From an uncultured Clostridia bacterium (GTDB lineage: Bacteria; Bacillota; Clostridia; TANB77; CAG-508): a stretch of 64,000 bases of DNA. The translations under genes were made by a program, and so were the position numbers. The notes below the pieces were generated by a model that was not told the DNA's origin, ran no database searches, and was given only the letters and a program-made list of their open reading frames with translations. Location of the stretch: assembly GCA_934157035.1 (NCBI GenBank), contig CAKPHG010000006.1, forward strand, positions 25,012 to 89,011. Direction: 5' to 3'. Shown piece by piece: positions 8,461 through 16,777 of this stretch (the first letter of the stretch is position 1; each line of letters opens with the position of its first letter).

Positions 8461-9390
8461 TTAAATTCTGTTAGCTGAGCCAAATACATCTTTCATTTTA
8501 TGAGAAACAGTCGCTTTTACTTCTTCTCTTGCAGGTGTTAAATATTTTCTTGGGTCAAATGCAGATGGTTCTTCTGCAAATACTTTTCTTATTTGAGCAG
8601 TCATAGCTAAACGTAAGTCTGTATCTACATTTATTTTAGAAACTCCCTTTAAACTTGCCTCATGTAATATTTCATCTGGCACACCTTTTGCTCCTGGTAT
8701 GTCTCCCCCATATTTATTGCACATTTCTACAAGTTCTTGTATAACTGTTGATGCACCATGTAATACTATTGGTGTGTTTGGTATTAATTCTTTTACTTTT
8801 GCTAATATATCAAATCTAAGTCTTGGTTCTCCCTTAAATTTATATGCTCCATGACTCGTTCCTATTGCTATTGCTAAAGAATCACATCCTGTTCTTTCTA
8901 CAAACTCTTTTGCTTGCTCTGGATCTGTATACATAGCATCATCTTCTGCTACATTTACATCATCTTCTATTCCTGCAAGTTTTCCAAGTTCTGCTTCTAC
9001 TACTACGCCATGAGCGTGTGCATAATCTACAACTTCTTTTGTAAGTCTTACATTTTCTTCAAAGTCATATTTTGATCCATCAAACATTACTGAAGTAAAA
9101 CCTGCATCTACACACATTTTACAAGTTTCAAAGTCTGGTCCATGATCTAAATGAAGTGCTACTGGAACTTCTGGGTGTTCTTCTATAGCTGCTTCTACCA
9201 TTTTTTTCAAATATCCTATTCTTGCATATTTTATTGCACTAGATGACGCTTGTAAAACAACAGGTGACTTATTCTCTGCTGCTGCATCCATTATTCCTTG
9301 AATTATTTCCATATTATTAACATTGAACGCACCAACTGCAAAGTGTTCTTCCATTGATTTTTTAAACATTTCTTTTGTTGTAACTAACAT
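8461..9390 (-). CDS. fba: Class II fructose-1,6-bisphosphate aldolase
   Basis: A 309-residue zinc aldolase of glycolysis and gluconeogenesis that cleaves fructose 1,6-bisphosphate to dihydroxyacetone phosphate and glyceraldehyde 3-phosphate. 'VALHLDHG' (residues 77-84) holds the catalytic Asp82 and zinc ligand His83. Further zinc or phosphate sites are 'AIGTSHGAYK', 'IVLHGAST' and 'ISKINVDTDLRLA'-type motifs near the end. Length is typical for the short Gram-positive FbaA form. It is monocistronic, with AGGAGG ahead of the ATG and a near-consensus promoter. Confidence 0.96.
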   Translation of the reverse strand: MLVTTKEMFKKSMEEHFAVGAFNVNNMEIIQGIMDAAAENKSPVVLQASSSAIKYARIGYLKKMVEAAIEEHPEVPVALHLDHGPDFETCKMCVDAGFTSVMFDGSKYDFEENVRLTKEVVDYAHAHGVVVEAELGKLAGIEDDVNVAEDDAMYTDPEQAKEFVERTGCDSLAIAIGTSHGAYKFKGEPRLRFDILAKVKELIPNTPIVLHGASTVIQELVEMCNKYGGDIPGAKGVPDEILHEASLKGVSKINVDTDLRLAMTAQIRKVFAEEPSAFDPRKYLTPAREEVKATVSHKMKDVFGSANRI

Positions 9391-9432
9391 ATATAATTCC
9401 TCCTTAGTAATTTTATTATTACTTCTTTTGGT

Positions 9433-9461
9433 ATTATATATTTATAATTTTGTTAAGTCAA
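9433..9461 (-). promoter_or_regulatory. SigA promoter of fba
   Basis: Read on the - strand: -35 TTGACT (9461-9456) and -10 TATAAT (9438-9433) with a 17-base spacer, close to consensus, as expected for a highly expressed glycolytic gene. Confidence 0.75.
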
Positions 9462-9513
9462 TAAAAAATAATAACTATTACACATTTATATATACCAATA
9501 CCCTATAAGCATA

Positions 9514-9547
9514 AAGAATGAGCGCAGTATTAACTGCGCCCATTCTT
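9514..9547 (-). terminator. Stem-loop after the Clp-AAA/M41 gene
   Basis: A 15-position stem (9514-9528 with 9533-9547, one mismatch) with a 4-base loop. It is unusually GC-rich in its upper half for this region. The T run on the - strand is weak. Confidence 0.6.
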
Positions 9548-9556
9548 AAGAAAAAA

Positions 9557-11167
9557 TTATTTTTTTGTTTCTTCATACTCTTTGCAAATCTGCTCAAGTT
9601 GTTCTCCGGTAAGAATCTCATCTACAAGAAGTCTTTCAGCAATAATTCCAAGCAATTCTTTGTTGTCTTCTATAATCTTTTCCGCATGTTCATTTCCTTC
9701 ATTGATTATGCTTTGAATTTCCTTATCAAGCTGGGCTTTTTTCTCATCTGAAATGAGGTAATCTCTTGCTCCATATTCACTAATATATGACCTGTTCTTG
9801 TTGCTTGCTTCTTTCGAAAGTCCATAAAACATAATCATATTCCTAGCTATTGAATTTGCTGCATTTAAATCTGAACATGCTACTGTGCTATCTTTTTGTG
9901 TAAGAATGCTTTCGCCTATTCTTCCTCCTAAATACATTGCTATTTGATCAATGAAATATTCTCTGGAATAATTTAATGTTTTTCCTGTAATTTTATATGG
10001 CCAGTTTACTCCCAGAAAATCCATCATAGGAAGAATTGAAACAAAAGCTATTTTTTCATCTTTCACATTTAAGCATTTCTGTGAGACAATATAATGTCCA
10101 GTCTCGTGATAAGCTATCATTCTTTTCTCATCTTCACTTGTATTATTATACAATTTAAGATATGTGTTATAACAACTTAATACAGACTGCTTATCTACAT
10201 TTTTCTTACCTTTTCTTCTAGCTTCCAAAAATGCTTTCTCAAAGATACTAATTACATTACCAGGATTGCAAGAAATAGATTCAGAAAGGCATGAAGTATA
10301 TATTCCAAACTTAATCATATTGTCATCTATTTTTACTTTATACTTCTTTTCAAATGATTCAATATGATTCTTTATCATTGGCTGTAATTCTTCAAGCTCC
10401 GGTTCTTCAACATATACTTCATTCAAATGTTTTGCAATAGTTCCATCCTGTAAAAAATAAGTATCAAAATCTTCCGTACTACATGTTGTAATAAAAGGAA
10501 TTTTATATGCAACAATTAAAGCTTTGAGCATTTTAATCAACCAATAATCTGTTTTCATGTACAATGCTTTGTCTACATACAGAACAACCTGTTTACGGTT
10601 TTTTACTAAAAAATTAAAGATTTTTTTGACCATCATTTCCATCAAAAAATCATTTTCTATTTTTAGTATTCTTTCAGGACTGAACATTATTACTCTTTTT
10701 TCAAAGAATTCTTTTGGACACTGATTCGTTGCAATCTGCCTTGCTATTTCTTCTGCAAGGGCTGTTTTTCCTACCTCCATATTTCCTACTAAAAATACAT
10801 TGTTTCTTGTTCTTTGAGATAAATAAAACCATATTTTTTCTATTTCATTATCTCTACCTACCAATGGCATAGTCTGCCTTTTAGCAAACTTTTGGCTTAC
10901 ATCTGTCAAGTATCCATTCAAACTTGTAGGAACCAAATTTACCATAAGTTCAGCACATTTTATTAAATTTTGTGCTACACTCATTTTTATTGGAACATTT
11001 AACATTTCTTCATTGTCCATTTCAATTTGGAGCCTAATATCTTCTGCATTTTTTCCCAACTTTGCAGCTTTTATAGCCTGTTTTAATTCTTTTGCAGACA
11101 CTTGTATTTTTTCTTCTTTTCCCTTAACTTTTATTGTAAGTTCAATATACCCTTCTAACTTTTTCAT
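9557..11167 (-). CDS. Hybrid protease: Clp-type AAA domain fused to FtsH-type M41 zinc peptidase
   Basis: A 536-residue soluble protein. Residues 1-80 are an unrecognised N-terminal region. Residues about 84-260 match the first AAA module of ClpA/B/C ('LVGRDNEIEK', then 'SQRTRNNVFLVGN') with Walker A GNMEVGKT at 128-135. Residues about 345-530 are an M41 peptidase: zinc motif HETGH at 354-358, third ligand Asp433 in 'ACSDLNAANSIARNM'. The Walker B position reads VVLYVDK (194-200), so the catalytic Glu is Lys, and the Clp 'ERRF' arginine finger region reads 'IAKHL' (244-248). No membrane helix is present, unlike FtsH. Walker A without a competent Walker B suggests binding without efficient hydrolysis. 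It faces a beta-CASP nuclease gene across 289 bp. Confidence 0.85.
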   Translation of the reverse strand: MKKLEGYIELTIKVKGKEEKIQVSAKELKQAIKAAKLGKNAEDIRLQIEMDNEEMLNVPIKMSVAQNLIKCAELMVNLVPTSLNGYLTDVSQKFAKRQTMPLVGRDNEIEKIWFYLSQRTRNNVFLVGNMEVGKTALAEEIARQIATNQCPKEFFEKRVIMFSPERILKIENDFLMEMMVKKIFNFLVKNRKQVVLYVDKALYMKTDYWLIKMLKALIVAYKIPFITTCSTEDFDTYFLQDGTIAKHLNEVYVEEPELEELQPMIKNHIESFEKKYKVKIDDNMIKFGIYTSCLSESISCNPGNVISIFEKAFLEARRKGKKNVDKQSVLSCYNTYLKLYNNTSEDEKRMIAYHETGHYIVSQKCLNVKDEKIAFVSILPMMDFLGVNWPYKITGKTLNYSREYFIDQIAMYLGGRIGESILTQKDSTVACSDLNAANSIARNMIMFYGLSKEASNKNRSYISEYGARDYLISDEKKAQLDKEIQSIINEGNEHAEKIIEDNKELLGIIAERLLVDEILTGEQLEQICKEYEETKK

Positions 11168-11268
11168 AATTACTACCTCCTTTAAATTGTCTTTATTTCA
11201 TTAAGTTTTTTGTAGTACTTATAAATTATAATTTTTTCTCCTTTCTTAATAATAAAAGTAAATATAAT

Positions 11269-11285
11269 ACTAAATACTATTTAGT
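11269..11285. promoter_or_regulatory. Dyad in the shared promoter region of the hybrid protease/beta-CASP pair
   Basis: ACTAAAT-ACT-ATTTAGT is a perfect 7-3-7 palindrome centred in the 289-bp divergent intergenic region (11168-11456). It could be an operator controlling both genes. The rest of the gap is AT-rich with no other clear element. Confidence 0.35.
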
Positions 11286-11456
11286 TAATTTTTATGTAAA
11301 TATATTATCATAATTTTCTATTTTTTTCAACATTTTAAACTATTTATTTTATTTTTATTGATTTTGTTCATATAAAATGATAAAATAACATTGTATTTAA
11401 TTTATAGCAACCAAAAAACTTTTAATTGCAAATTGTAAGAAAGGAGATTATGCTTA

Positions 11457-12884
11457 ATGGGCAAATCTAACCGGTTTTATGCAGATATTATGGCTTTACA
11501 TGTAGAAGTAACAGGTTCTTGTATCTTAGTAAATTTAGTTTTTCCTAACTTTACAAAGAAAGTTCTTGTAGACTGTGGACTTTTTCAGGAATTAGACTAT
11601 GCTGACCTAAATAAAACGCTTCCGTTTGATGCAAGTAAGATTGATTATGTTATAGTTACTCACAACCATGTAGATCATACAGGAAGGCTTCCTCTTCTTG
11701 TTAAAAATGGTTATCGTGGAGACATTCATATGTCTTATACTACAACTAAATTAATTGGAAATGCACTCGGTGATAGTTATAAGGTACTTCGCTGTAAATC
11801 AAAGTTATTTAACGAACCTAACCTGTACAGCATTGATGATGTGGAAGAAACTTTAAAACATGTCAAAGGTCATCCTTACGAAGAAAGTGTTCGGTTAGAC
11901 GATAATATCAAAATTACTTTCTTTATGAATGGACATTTGCCTGGTGCTGCATGTGTACTTTTACAAGCTAAATATCGAGATCACTCCAAGTATTATCAAG
12001 ATATTAATCTTTTATTTACTGGAGACTACAATAACAAAAATCTGTTCTTTGATGTTCCACCTATTCCTAAATGGGTACATCAGTTGCCGATAACGATAAT
12101 TCAAGAATCCACCTATGGTAAAATGGATTCTTCTGAAATCAAATGTGTGTTTGAAGAAAACATGTTATCAGCAATAAAAGAAAACAAAGAAATTGTTGTT
12201 CCTGTCTTTTCACTTGGTAGATCTCAGGAAATATTGTATACTTTACAATCCTGGCAAAATGAAGGTAAATTAAGTAAGGATATTCCTATTTATTTAGATG
12301 GAAAATTAGCTATGTCCTATACTAATATTTATCTTACAGACGGTCTTGATAATAAAAAGGAATGTATGGATTTTATTCCAGAAAATTTCACATTTATTTC
12401 AAGCCAAGAAATGCGCAGTACTATTATGGCAGATCATAGCTGTAAAATTATTCTTTCAACTTCAGGTATGGGCTCACATGGTCCTTGCCAAACTTATCTT
12501 CCTGCATATTTAAAACGCGAAAATGCCTTAATTCATTTCACAGGATATTGTGCAGAAGAAACTCTTGGCAGAAAGCTTTATGAGTGTACAGCTAATGACA
12601 AGATTGATGTATTTGGACTTCAAGTCGTAAAAAAAGCTGATGTTCGCTTCACTTCTGAATTTTCCGCCCATGCTAAAGCAGATGAACTAATTGACTTTTT
12701 AAGACCGTTTGAATCCCTTAAATTTGTGCTCGTTAATCATGGTGAGAAAGATAGCAAAGAAATTTATGCTAATCGAATCATTGATGAAATTAACCCAACA
12801 GATGGGGTTGGAATCTTAGAAAGAGACTATTTGTTCAGAGTAGATGGATATGGTCTTAAAAGATCATTTTCTTCAAAGTTCTAG
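11457..12884 (+). CDS. Metallo-beta-lactamase/beta-CASP nuclease
   Basis: A 475-residue protein of the beta-CASP family, acting on RNA or, less often, DNA. MBL motifs: Asp39 in 'VDCGLFQE', HNHVDH at 69-74, His160 in 'NGHLPGA', Asp190 in 'FTGDYNN'. The beta-CASP insert begins at 'ESTYG' (217-221) and includes 'STSGMGSHGP'; the C-terminal His motifs are 'FSAHAKADEL' and 'LVNHGEKD'. The domain order resembles CPSF73-like proteins more than RNase J. AAAGGAGA precedes the ATG. Two CGG arginine codons (residues 6 and 146) set it apart from neighbouring genes. Divergent from the Clp-AAA/M41 gene, suggesting a functional pair. Confidence 0.9.
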   Translation: MGKSNRFYADIMALHVEVTGSCILVNLVFPNFTKKVLVDCGLFQELDYADLNKTLPFDASKIDYVIVTHNHVDHTGRLPLLVKNGYRGDIHMSYTTTKLIGNALGDSYKVLRCKSKLFNEPNLYSIDDVEETLKHVKGHPYEESVRLDDNIKITFFMNGHLPGAACVLLQAKYRDHSKYYQDINLLFTGDYNNKNLFFDVPPIPKWVHQLPITIIQESTYGKMDSSEIKCVFEENMLSAIKENKEIVVPVFSLGRSQEILYTLQSWQNEGKLSKDIPIYLDGKLAMSYTNIYLTDGLDNKKECMDFIPENFTFISSQEMRSTIMADHSCKIILSTSGMGSHGPCQTYLPAYLKRENALIHFTGYCAEETLGRKLYECTANDKIDVFGLQVVKKADVRFTSEFSAHAKADELIDFLRPFESLKFVLVNHGEKDSKEIYANRIIDEINPTDGVGILERDYLFRVDGYGLKRSFSSKF

Positions 12885-12908
12885 TTTAAAACTAGCATAT
12901 CTTTATTA

Positions 12909-12946
12909 AAAAGAGCTTGGAAATTATCCAAGCTCTTTTCTTTTAT
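12909..12946 (+). terminator. Terminator of the beta-CASP nuclease gene
   Basis: A perfect 13-bp stem (12909-12921 with 12927-12939), loop AATTA, then a T-rich tract. It runs up to the stop codon of the convergent DUF1540 gene. Confidence 0.85.
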
Positions 12947-13104
12947 TTGTTTTTATAACTACTACACATAGATTCATCTGGTTGTTTTGTATCACAATTT
13001 TCTACTGGTGTAACTACTATTTGTTTTAAAGAACATTCCTGTCTTCCATTTTCATTATATTTACAGCTTGTAACTGTACAATTAATCTTTTGATCATTTT
13101 CCAT
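12943..13104 (-). CDS. DUF1540 small cysteine protein
   Basis: A 53-residue protein recognised by its start, MENDQKINCTVTSCKYN, and four or more conserved cysteines in the DUF1540 spacing (Cys9, Cys14, Cys24, Cys37, Cys47). The family is common in spore-forming Clostridia and probably binds a metal; the function is unknown. A GAAGGGA ribosome site lies upstream. Its 3' end overlaps the tail of the terminator of the convergent beta-CASP gene. Confidence 0.85.
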   Translation of the reverse strand: MENDQKINCTVTSCKYNENGRQECSLKQIVVTPVENCDTKQPDESMCSSYKNK

Positions 13105-13241
13105 TTTAATATCTTCCCTTCTTTTTTTATTTTTATAATTATATTATGTTCACTTTAAAGAAAAATATTAATTTTTAAAAGCTGTAGAAAAATAATTTGA
13201 AAAATAGATAATCATTTTTTATACTATAAATGATGTTAACA

Positions 13242-13292
13242 AAAAAAATAAGTAGTAATTTTACCCATTTTTGTAAAAAACTACTTATTTTT
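13242..13292 (-). terminator. Terminator of the Cys/Gly-rich small protein gene
   Basis: A 13-bp stem (13245-13257 with 13280-13292) with a second inner pairing (TTTTAC/GTAAAA) is followed on the - strand by a run of T. Confidence 0.75.
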
Positions 13293-13306
13293 GAATATGT
13301 TTATTT

Positions 13307-13489
13307 TTAGCAGCTTCTTCCACAGCAACAATTATTTCCAAAGTTTGTGAATAATAATAAGAATATAATTATAAAGAATAATATTTCACTATCTCCACAG
13401 CCGCATCCTCCAAATAATCCATTTAAAAATCCGCCATTATTACAACCACATCCATTGTTGCAACCACAATTTCTTACTTCATCTTGCAT
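13307..13489 (-). CDS. Small Gly/Cys/Asn-rich protein with one membrane helix
   Basis: A 60-residue protein. Residues 1-33 are built from short CGCNN/GGCGCG repeats, residues 34-50 form a hydrophobic helix (EILFFIIIFLLLF), and the end is CCCGRSC. Similar short Cys/Gly proteins with one helix occur widely in spore-forming Firmicutes, where some are coat-associated. A strong AGGAGG site precedes the ATG. A spore-surface or metal-binding role is a guess from composition. Confidence 0.7.
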   Translation of the reverse strand: MQDEVRNCGCNNGCGCNNGGFLNGLFGGCGCGDSEILFFIIIFLLLFTNFGNNCCCGRSC

Positions 13490-13542
13490 TTTCCTTTACC
13501 TCCTCTTTTTTCTTTATATAATATAATATGTTTTTTTGTTTA

Positions 13543-13571
13543 TTGTGTTACTATATGCTTTGTGATATAAT
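13543..13571 (+). promoter_or_regulatory. SigA promoter of the U32 peptidase gene
   Basis: TTGTGT (13543-13548), a 17-base spacer, and an extended -10 TGATATAAT (hexamer 13566-13571), about 30 bases before the start codon. Confidence 0.65.
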
Positions 13572-13601
13572 ACTTTTGTAAAAAAATAAGGAGCAATAAA
13601 T

Positions 13602-16127
13602 ATGAAAAAAATAGAATTACTTTCTCCTGTTGGAGATTTTGAATGTTTAAAAGCAGCTGTGCAAAATGGTGCAGATAGTGTATATTTTGGAGCTGCCAAT
13701 TTTAATGCTAGAGCTTCTGCAACAAACTTTGACTTGACTAGCTTAAAGGAAGCTATCTCTTATGCAAAATTAAGAGGCGTTAATACTCACCTAACATTAA
13801 ATACTTTAATAAAAGATACAGAATTTGACGATGCGGTTCTTTTAGCTAAAAAAGCTTATGAATTTGGTATAGATGCAATAATTGTACAAGATTTAGGTTT
13901 AGCACGTTTTTTAATAAAAAATTTTCCAGATTTGCCTATACATGCTAGCACACAAATGACAATACATAACTTAGAAGGTGCACTAGAAGCCCAAAATCTA
14001 GGTTTTAAAAGAGTAGTTTTATCAAGAGAACTATCTCTAGAAGAAATACAATATATATGCGCAAATACAAATGTAGAAATAGAAACATTTATACACGGAG
14101 CACTTTGTATCTCATATTCAGGCCAGTGCTTATTTTCAAGTATGGTAGGTGGAAGATCAGGAAACCGTGGCAAATGTGCTGGTCCATGTAGACTCCCTTA
14201 TGAGCTGTTGGGGACGTTTCCTTTCGGTTCATCTGTCCCTTTCGGCTCATCAACCAACTCTGCCAAATCTGAGATTCAAACACCAGAAACAGAAAATTTT
14301 AAGAATAGTATTCATACTAATTCGAAAAAATATATACTTAGTACTAAAGATTTGTGTGGCTTAGAGTTTTTACCTAAATTAATTGATGCAGGAGTTATGT
14401 GTTTTAAAATCGAAGGAAGAATGAAAACTCCTGAATATGTTGCTACTGTTACCAGAATCTATAGAAAATATATTGACTTAGCTTTATCAAACGAGCCTTA
14501 TGTAATAGACAAAAAAGATATAAAAGATTTAATGCAAGTATTTAATCGTGGTGGTTTTTCTACTGGTCATCTAGATTCTAAATCAAATACATCTTTAGTA
14601 TTTCCTGAAAAACCAAATAACATGGGAATTTATATTGGAAACATTGCAAATTTTAAACCTAACAAAGGTCATGTTTTTATTAATCTAACAGATGACCTAT
14701 CTATTGGCGATACTATTGAATTTGAAAAAGAATCTACAAAATATACTGTTTCTGAATTTATGATAAAGAACAAGAATATTACTACTGGCTTTAAAAAGCA
14801 ACTTGTTGAAGTTGGTAGAATGAAAGGAAACTTACATATTGGAGATAAGGTATATAAAACTAATAGTAAAGAACTTTCTACCTCTGCACATTTGTCTTAC
14901 CAAGAAGAGCACAAAAAAGTAGATTTAAGTGCTTGTATTACATTGAAAAAAGATTCACCTATTTTGCTTAATGTTAGCACTATTTTAAATACTAATCCTA
15001 TTTTCAATAATATAAGTATCTCATTATCTTCAGATACATTGCCTGTTGAGGCTAAATCACAACCTTTAGACAGCAATAGAGTTGTATCACAACTTAATAA
15101 GACAAAAGATACTATTTTTACTTTTAAAGATATCGATGTAATATTAGATGATAACCTATTTCTGCCTTCTATAAAGGTTTTAAATGAATTAAGAAGAAAT
15201 GCATTAGATGAAATTCTATTGATTGCAAACAGTAGAATTTTAAGAAACTCCCCTGTTTTATCTAATTTTAATAAAGCAACAAACACAAAAAATACACAAA
15301 AAAATAAAAAAGAAATTTCTGTCTTATTAAATATGTTAGATGAATACAAGAATTACAACGAATTAAAAAATATAGATAATGTATATATTCCATTAAAATT
15401 TTTTGGAAATAAAAAATATGAAAATATTATTAAAAACATTTGCGAAAACTTTAATACTTACATTTATTTACCTACAGTTATCAAATCAAACTATACTAAT
15501 TTGCTTCATAATGTAATAGATAATTCTATTGAAACTTTTAAAGTATCTGGCTTTGTTGTTTCAAATATTTCAAATGGCAACTTTATTGGTCAAATGAAGG
15601 ATAAATATAATAACAGATTTAAGTTTATTGGTAATTATACACTTAACATTTACAATAATAATAGTGTTCAAGAATGGAAAGAACTTGGAATTAATAGATT
15701 AACAATTTCACCTGAATTAGATAAATCTACAATAGATGATATATTAAATAATTCTAATGTAGAGCAAGAATTAATTGTATATGGCAGGACTCCTTTAATG
15801 AGTATGAATTATTGCTTGCTTGGAAAAACTAACAAATGTTATCCTACTTGTGGAACACAATGTAAAAATAACGGAAAATATTATTTAAAAGATAGACTAG
15901 GTTTCTTGTTTCCTATTCTCTCAGATAGCATTCAAACTGTTAGCACACTTTATAATAGCAAAATAACATCTATTTGCGCAAAAGATTTTCCTAATACTAC
16001 TTCTTATCGAATAGACTTATTAGATGAAACAATAGATAATATAAATACTATTGTAAACACTGTCCTTTCTGGCGATAGATTAGAAGGAAAAGATTACACA
16101 AATGGCAATTTAAATAGAGAAATATAA
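13602..16127 (+). CDS. U32 family peptidase with C-terminal DUF3656-like region
   Basis: An 841-residue protein of the long U32 class (related to YrrO/RlhA), involved in collagenase-like proteolysis or tRNA/rRNA hydroxylation depending on subfamily. The N-terminus 'IELLSPVGDFECLKAAVQNG' region is a TIM-barrel start; the signature 'FIHGALCISYSGQCL' plus 'GNRGKCAGPCRLPY' ends at residue 200. Cys-rich metal-site residues also occur near the C-terminus ('NKCYPTCGTQC'). Residues 201-217 (ELLGTFPFGSSVPFGSS) are encoded by a copy of the GTCCC palindromic repeat, inserted in frame before the conserved 'KYILSTKDLCGLEFLPKLID'. A polar linker follows to about residue 243. The rest of the frame is intact. 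Confidence 0.92.
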   Translation: MKKIELLSPVGDFECLKAAVQNGADSVYFGAANFNARASATNFDLTSLKEAISYAKLRGVNTHLTLNTLIKDTEFDDAVLLAKKAYEFGIDAIIVQDLGLARFLIKNFPDLPIHASTQMTIHNLEGALEAQNLGFKRVVLSRELSLEEIQYICANTNVEIETFIHGALCISYSGQCLFSSMVGGRSGNRGKCAGPCRLPYELLGTFPFGSSVPFGSSTNSAKSEIQTPETENFKNSIHTNSKKYILSTKDLCGLEFLPKLIDAGVMCFKIEGRMKTPEYVATVTRIYRKYIDLALSNEPYVIDKKDIKDLMQVFNRGGFSTGHLDSKSNTSLVFPEKPNNMGIYIGNIANFKPNKGHVFINLTDDLSIGDTIEFEKESTKYTVSEFMIKNKNITTGFKKQLVEVGRMKGNLHIGDKVYKTNSKELSTSAHLSYQEEHKKVDLSACITLKKDSPILLNVSTILNTNPIFNNISISLSSDTLPVEAKSQPLDSNRVVSQLNKTKDTIFTFKDIDVILDDNLFLPSIKVLNELRRNALDEILLIANSRILRNSPVLSNFNKATNTKNTQKNKKEISVLLNMLDEYKNYNELKNIDNVYIPLKFFGNKKYENIIKNICENFNTYIYLPTVIKSNYTNLLHNVIDNSIETFKVSGFVVSNISNGNFIGQMKDKYNNRFKFIGNYTLNIYNNNSVQEWKELGINRLTISPELDKSTIDDILNNSNVEQELIVYGRTPLMSMNYCLLGKTNKCYPTCGTQCKNNGKYYLKDRLGFLFPILSDSIQTVSTLYNSKITSICAKDFPNTTSYRIDLLDETIDNINTIVNTVLSGDRLEGKDYTNGNLNREI
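14201..14249 (+). repeat. GTCCC-type palindromic element A, in frame inside the U32 gene
   Basis: The 49-bp block matches the reverse complement of the intergenic copy at 16730-16777 at 43 of 48 positions by hand count. It has the two half-units (TGAGC...GGGGACGTTTC and GTCCCTTTCGGCTCA). It encodes residues 200-216 without breaking the frame. Confidence 0.75.
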
Positions 16128-16268
16128 TAAACTAATAGGGACGGGCCTTTTTAGTTTAGCATTTTTTATAAATTAATATAGCAGTATAATATATATTTTT
16201 TATTTTGAATATTATACTGCTTTATTTTATTATTAGCTAAACTAAAAAGGCCCGTCCCTATTAGTTTA
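16128..16268. repeat. Palindromic element D with 33-bp perfect terminal inverted repeats
   Basis: Arms 16128-16160 and 16236-16268 are perfect reverse complements and contain the AGGGACGGGCC / GGCCCGTCCCT core. A second perfect 12-bp palindrome (16181-16192 with 16209-16220) is nested inside. The element starts on the base after the U32 stop codon and fills most of the gap to the convergent RNHCP gene, so it can serve as a two-way terminator. The 33-bp arms are far longer than a normal terminator stem. Confidence 0.85.
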
Positions 16269-16276
16269 CTACTTTT

Positions 16277-16585
16277 TTAATGTTTTGCACTTAAACTTAT
16301 TATTAAGTCCATGTTGTCATCTTTTGCTGCTTTATTTTTTCTAATTTTTCCACATTTCTTGCATTTAAATATTATTACATATCCTTTTTTACTATCTATT
16401 TCTAGCCCTATTGGTTCTAATATTCCATGGCATTCTTCTGCTCTATCTCCTGGGTTTATATCTACATGTTTTGAATGTAGGCAATGTGGACAATGGTTTC
16501 TACAAGAATATCCTAATATTGGAACTTTTTTACCACAATTTTCACAAATAAATTCCTCGTCTATTTCAGTAAATTTTCTTTCCAT
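16277..16585 (-). CDS. RNHCP domain zinc-ribbon protein
   Basis: A 102-residue protein with the family name motif: CxxC (residues 14-17, 'CENCGKK'), 'SCRNHCPHCLHSKHVD', 'PGDRAEECHG', and a second zinc-ribbon pair 'FKCKKCGK' near residue 76. The four Cys pairs predict two zinc sites. The family is widespread in Firmicutes; nucleic-acid binding is assumed, not shown. Ribosome site GAAAGGA lies before the ATG. It converges with the U32 gene across element D. Confidence 0.88.
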   Translation of the reverse strand: MERKFTEIDEEFICENCGKKVPILGYSCRNHCPHCLHSKHVDINPGDRAEECHGILEPIGLEIDSKKGYVIIFKCKKCGKIRKNKAAKDDNMDLIISLSAKH

Positions 16586-16729
16586 TTGTTTTTTCCTTTC
16601 TTTGCATTCTTTAGTTTAAAAATCATAGAATTACCAAAATCAATATTAATAAATTACATAAATTTTGTATTTTTTCTTTATTATAATTCTAAATATATTC
16701 AAAATGCAAAAGCAACACACTTATTTTTT

Positions 16730-16777
16730 GGACCGAAAGGGACAGATGAGCCGAAAAGAAACGTCCCCAACGGCTCA
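16730..16777 (-). repeat. GTCCC-type palindromic element B overlapping a stop codon
   Basis: The 48-bp block is the near-identical intergenic partner of element A. On the - strand it begins with TGAGCCG, whose TGA (16777-16775) is the stop codon of the nucleoside kinase gene. The element thus supplies or replaces the native stop. Confidence 0.75.
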
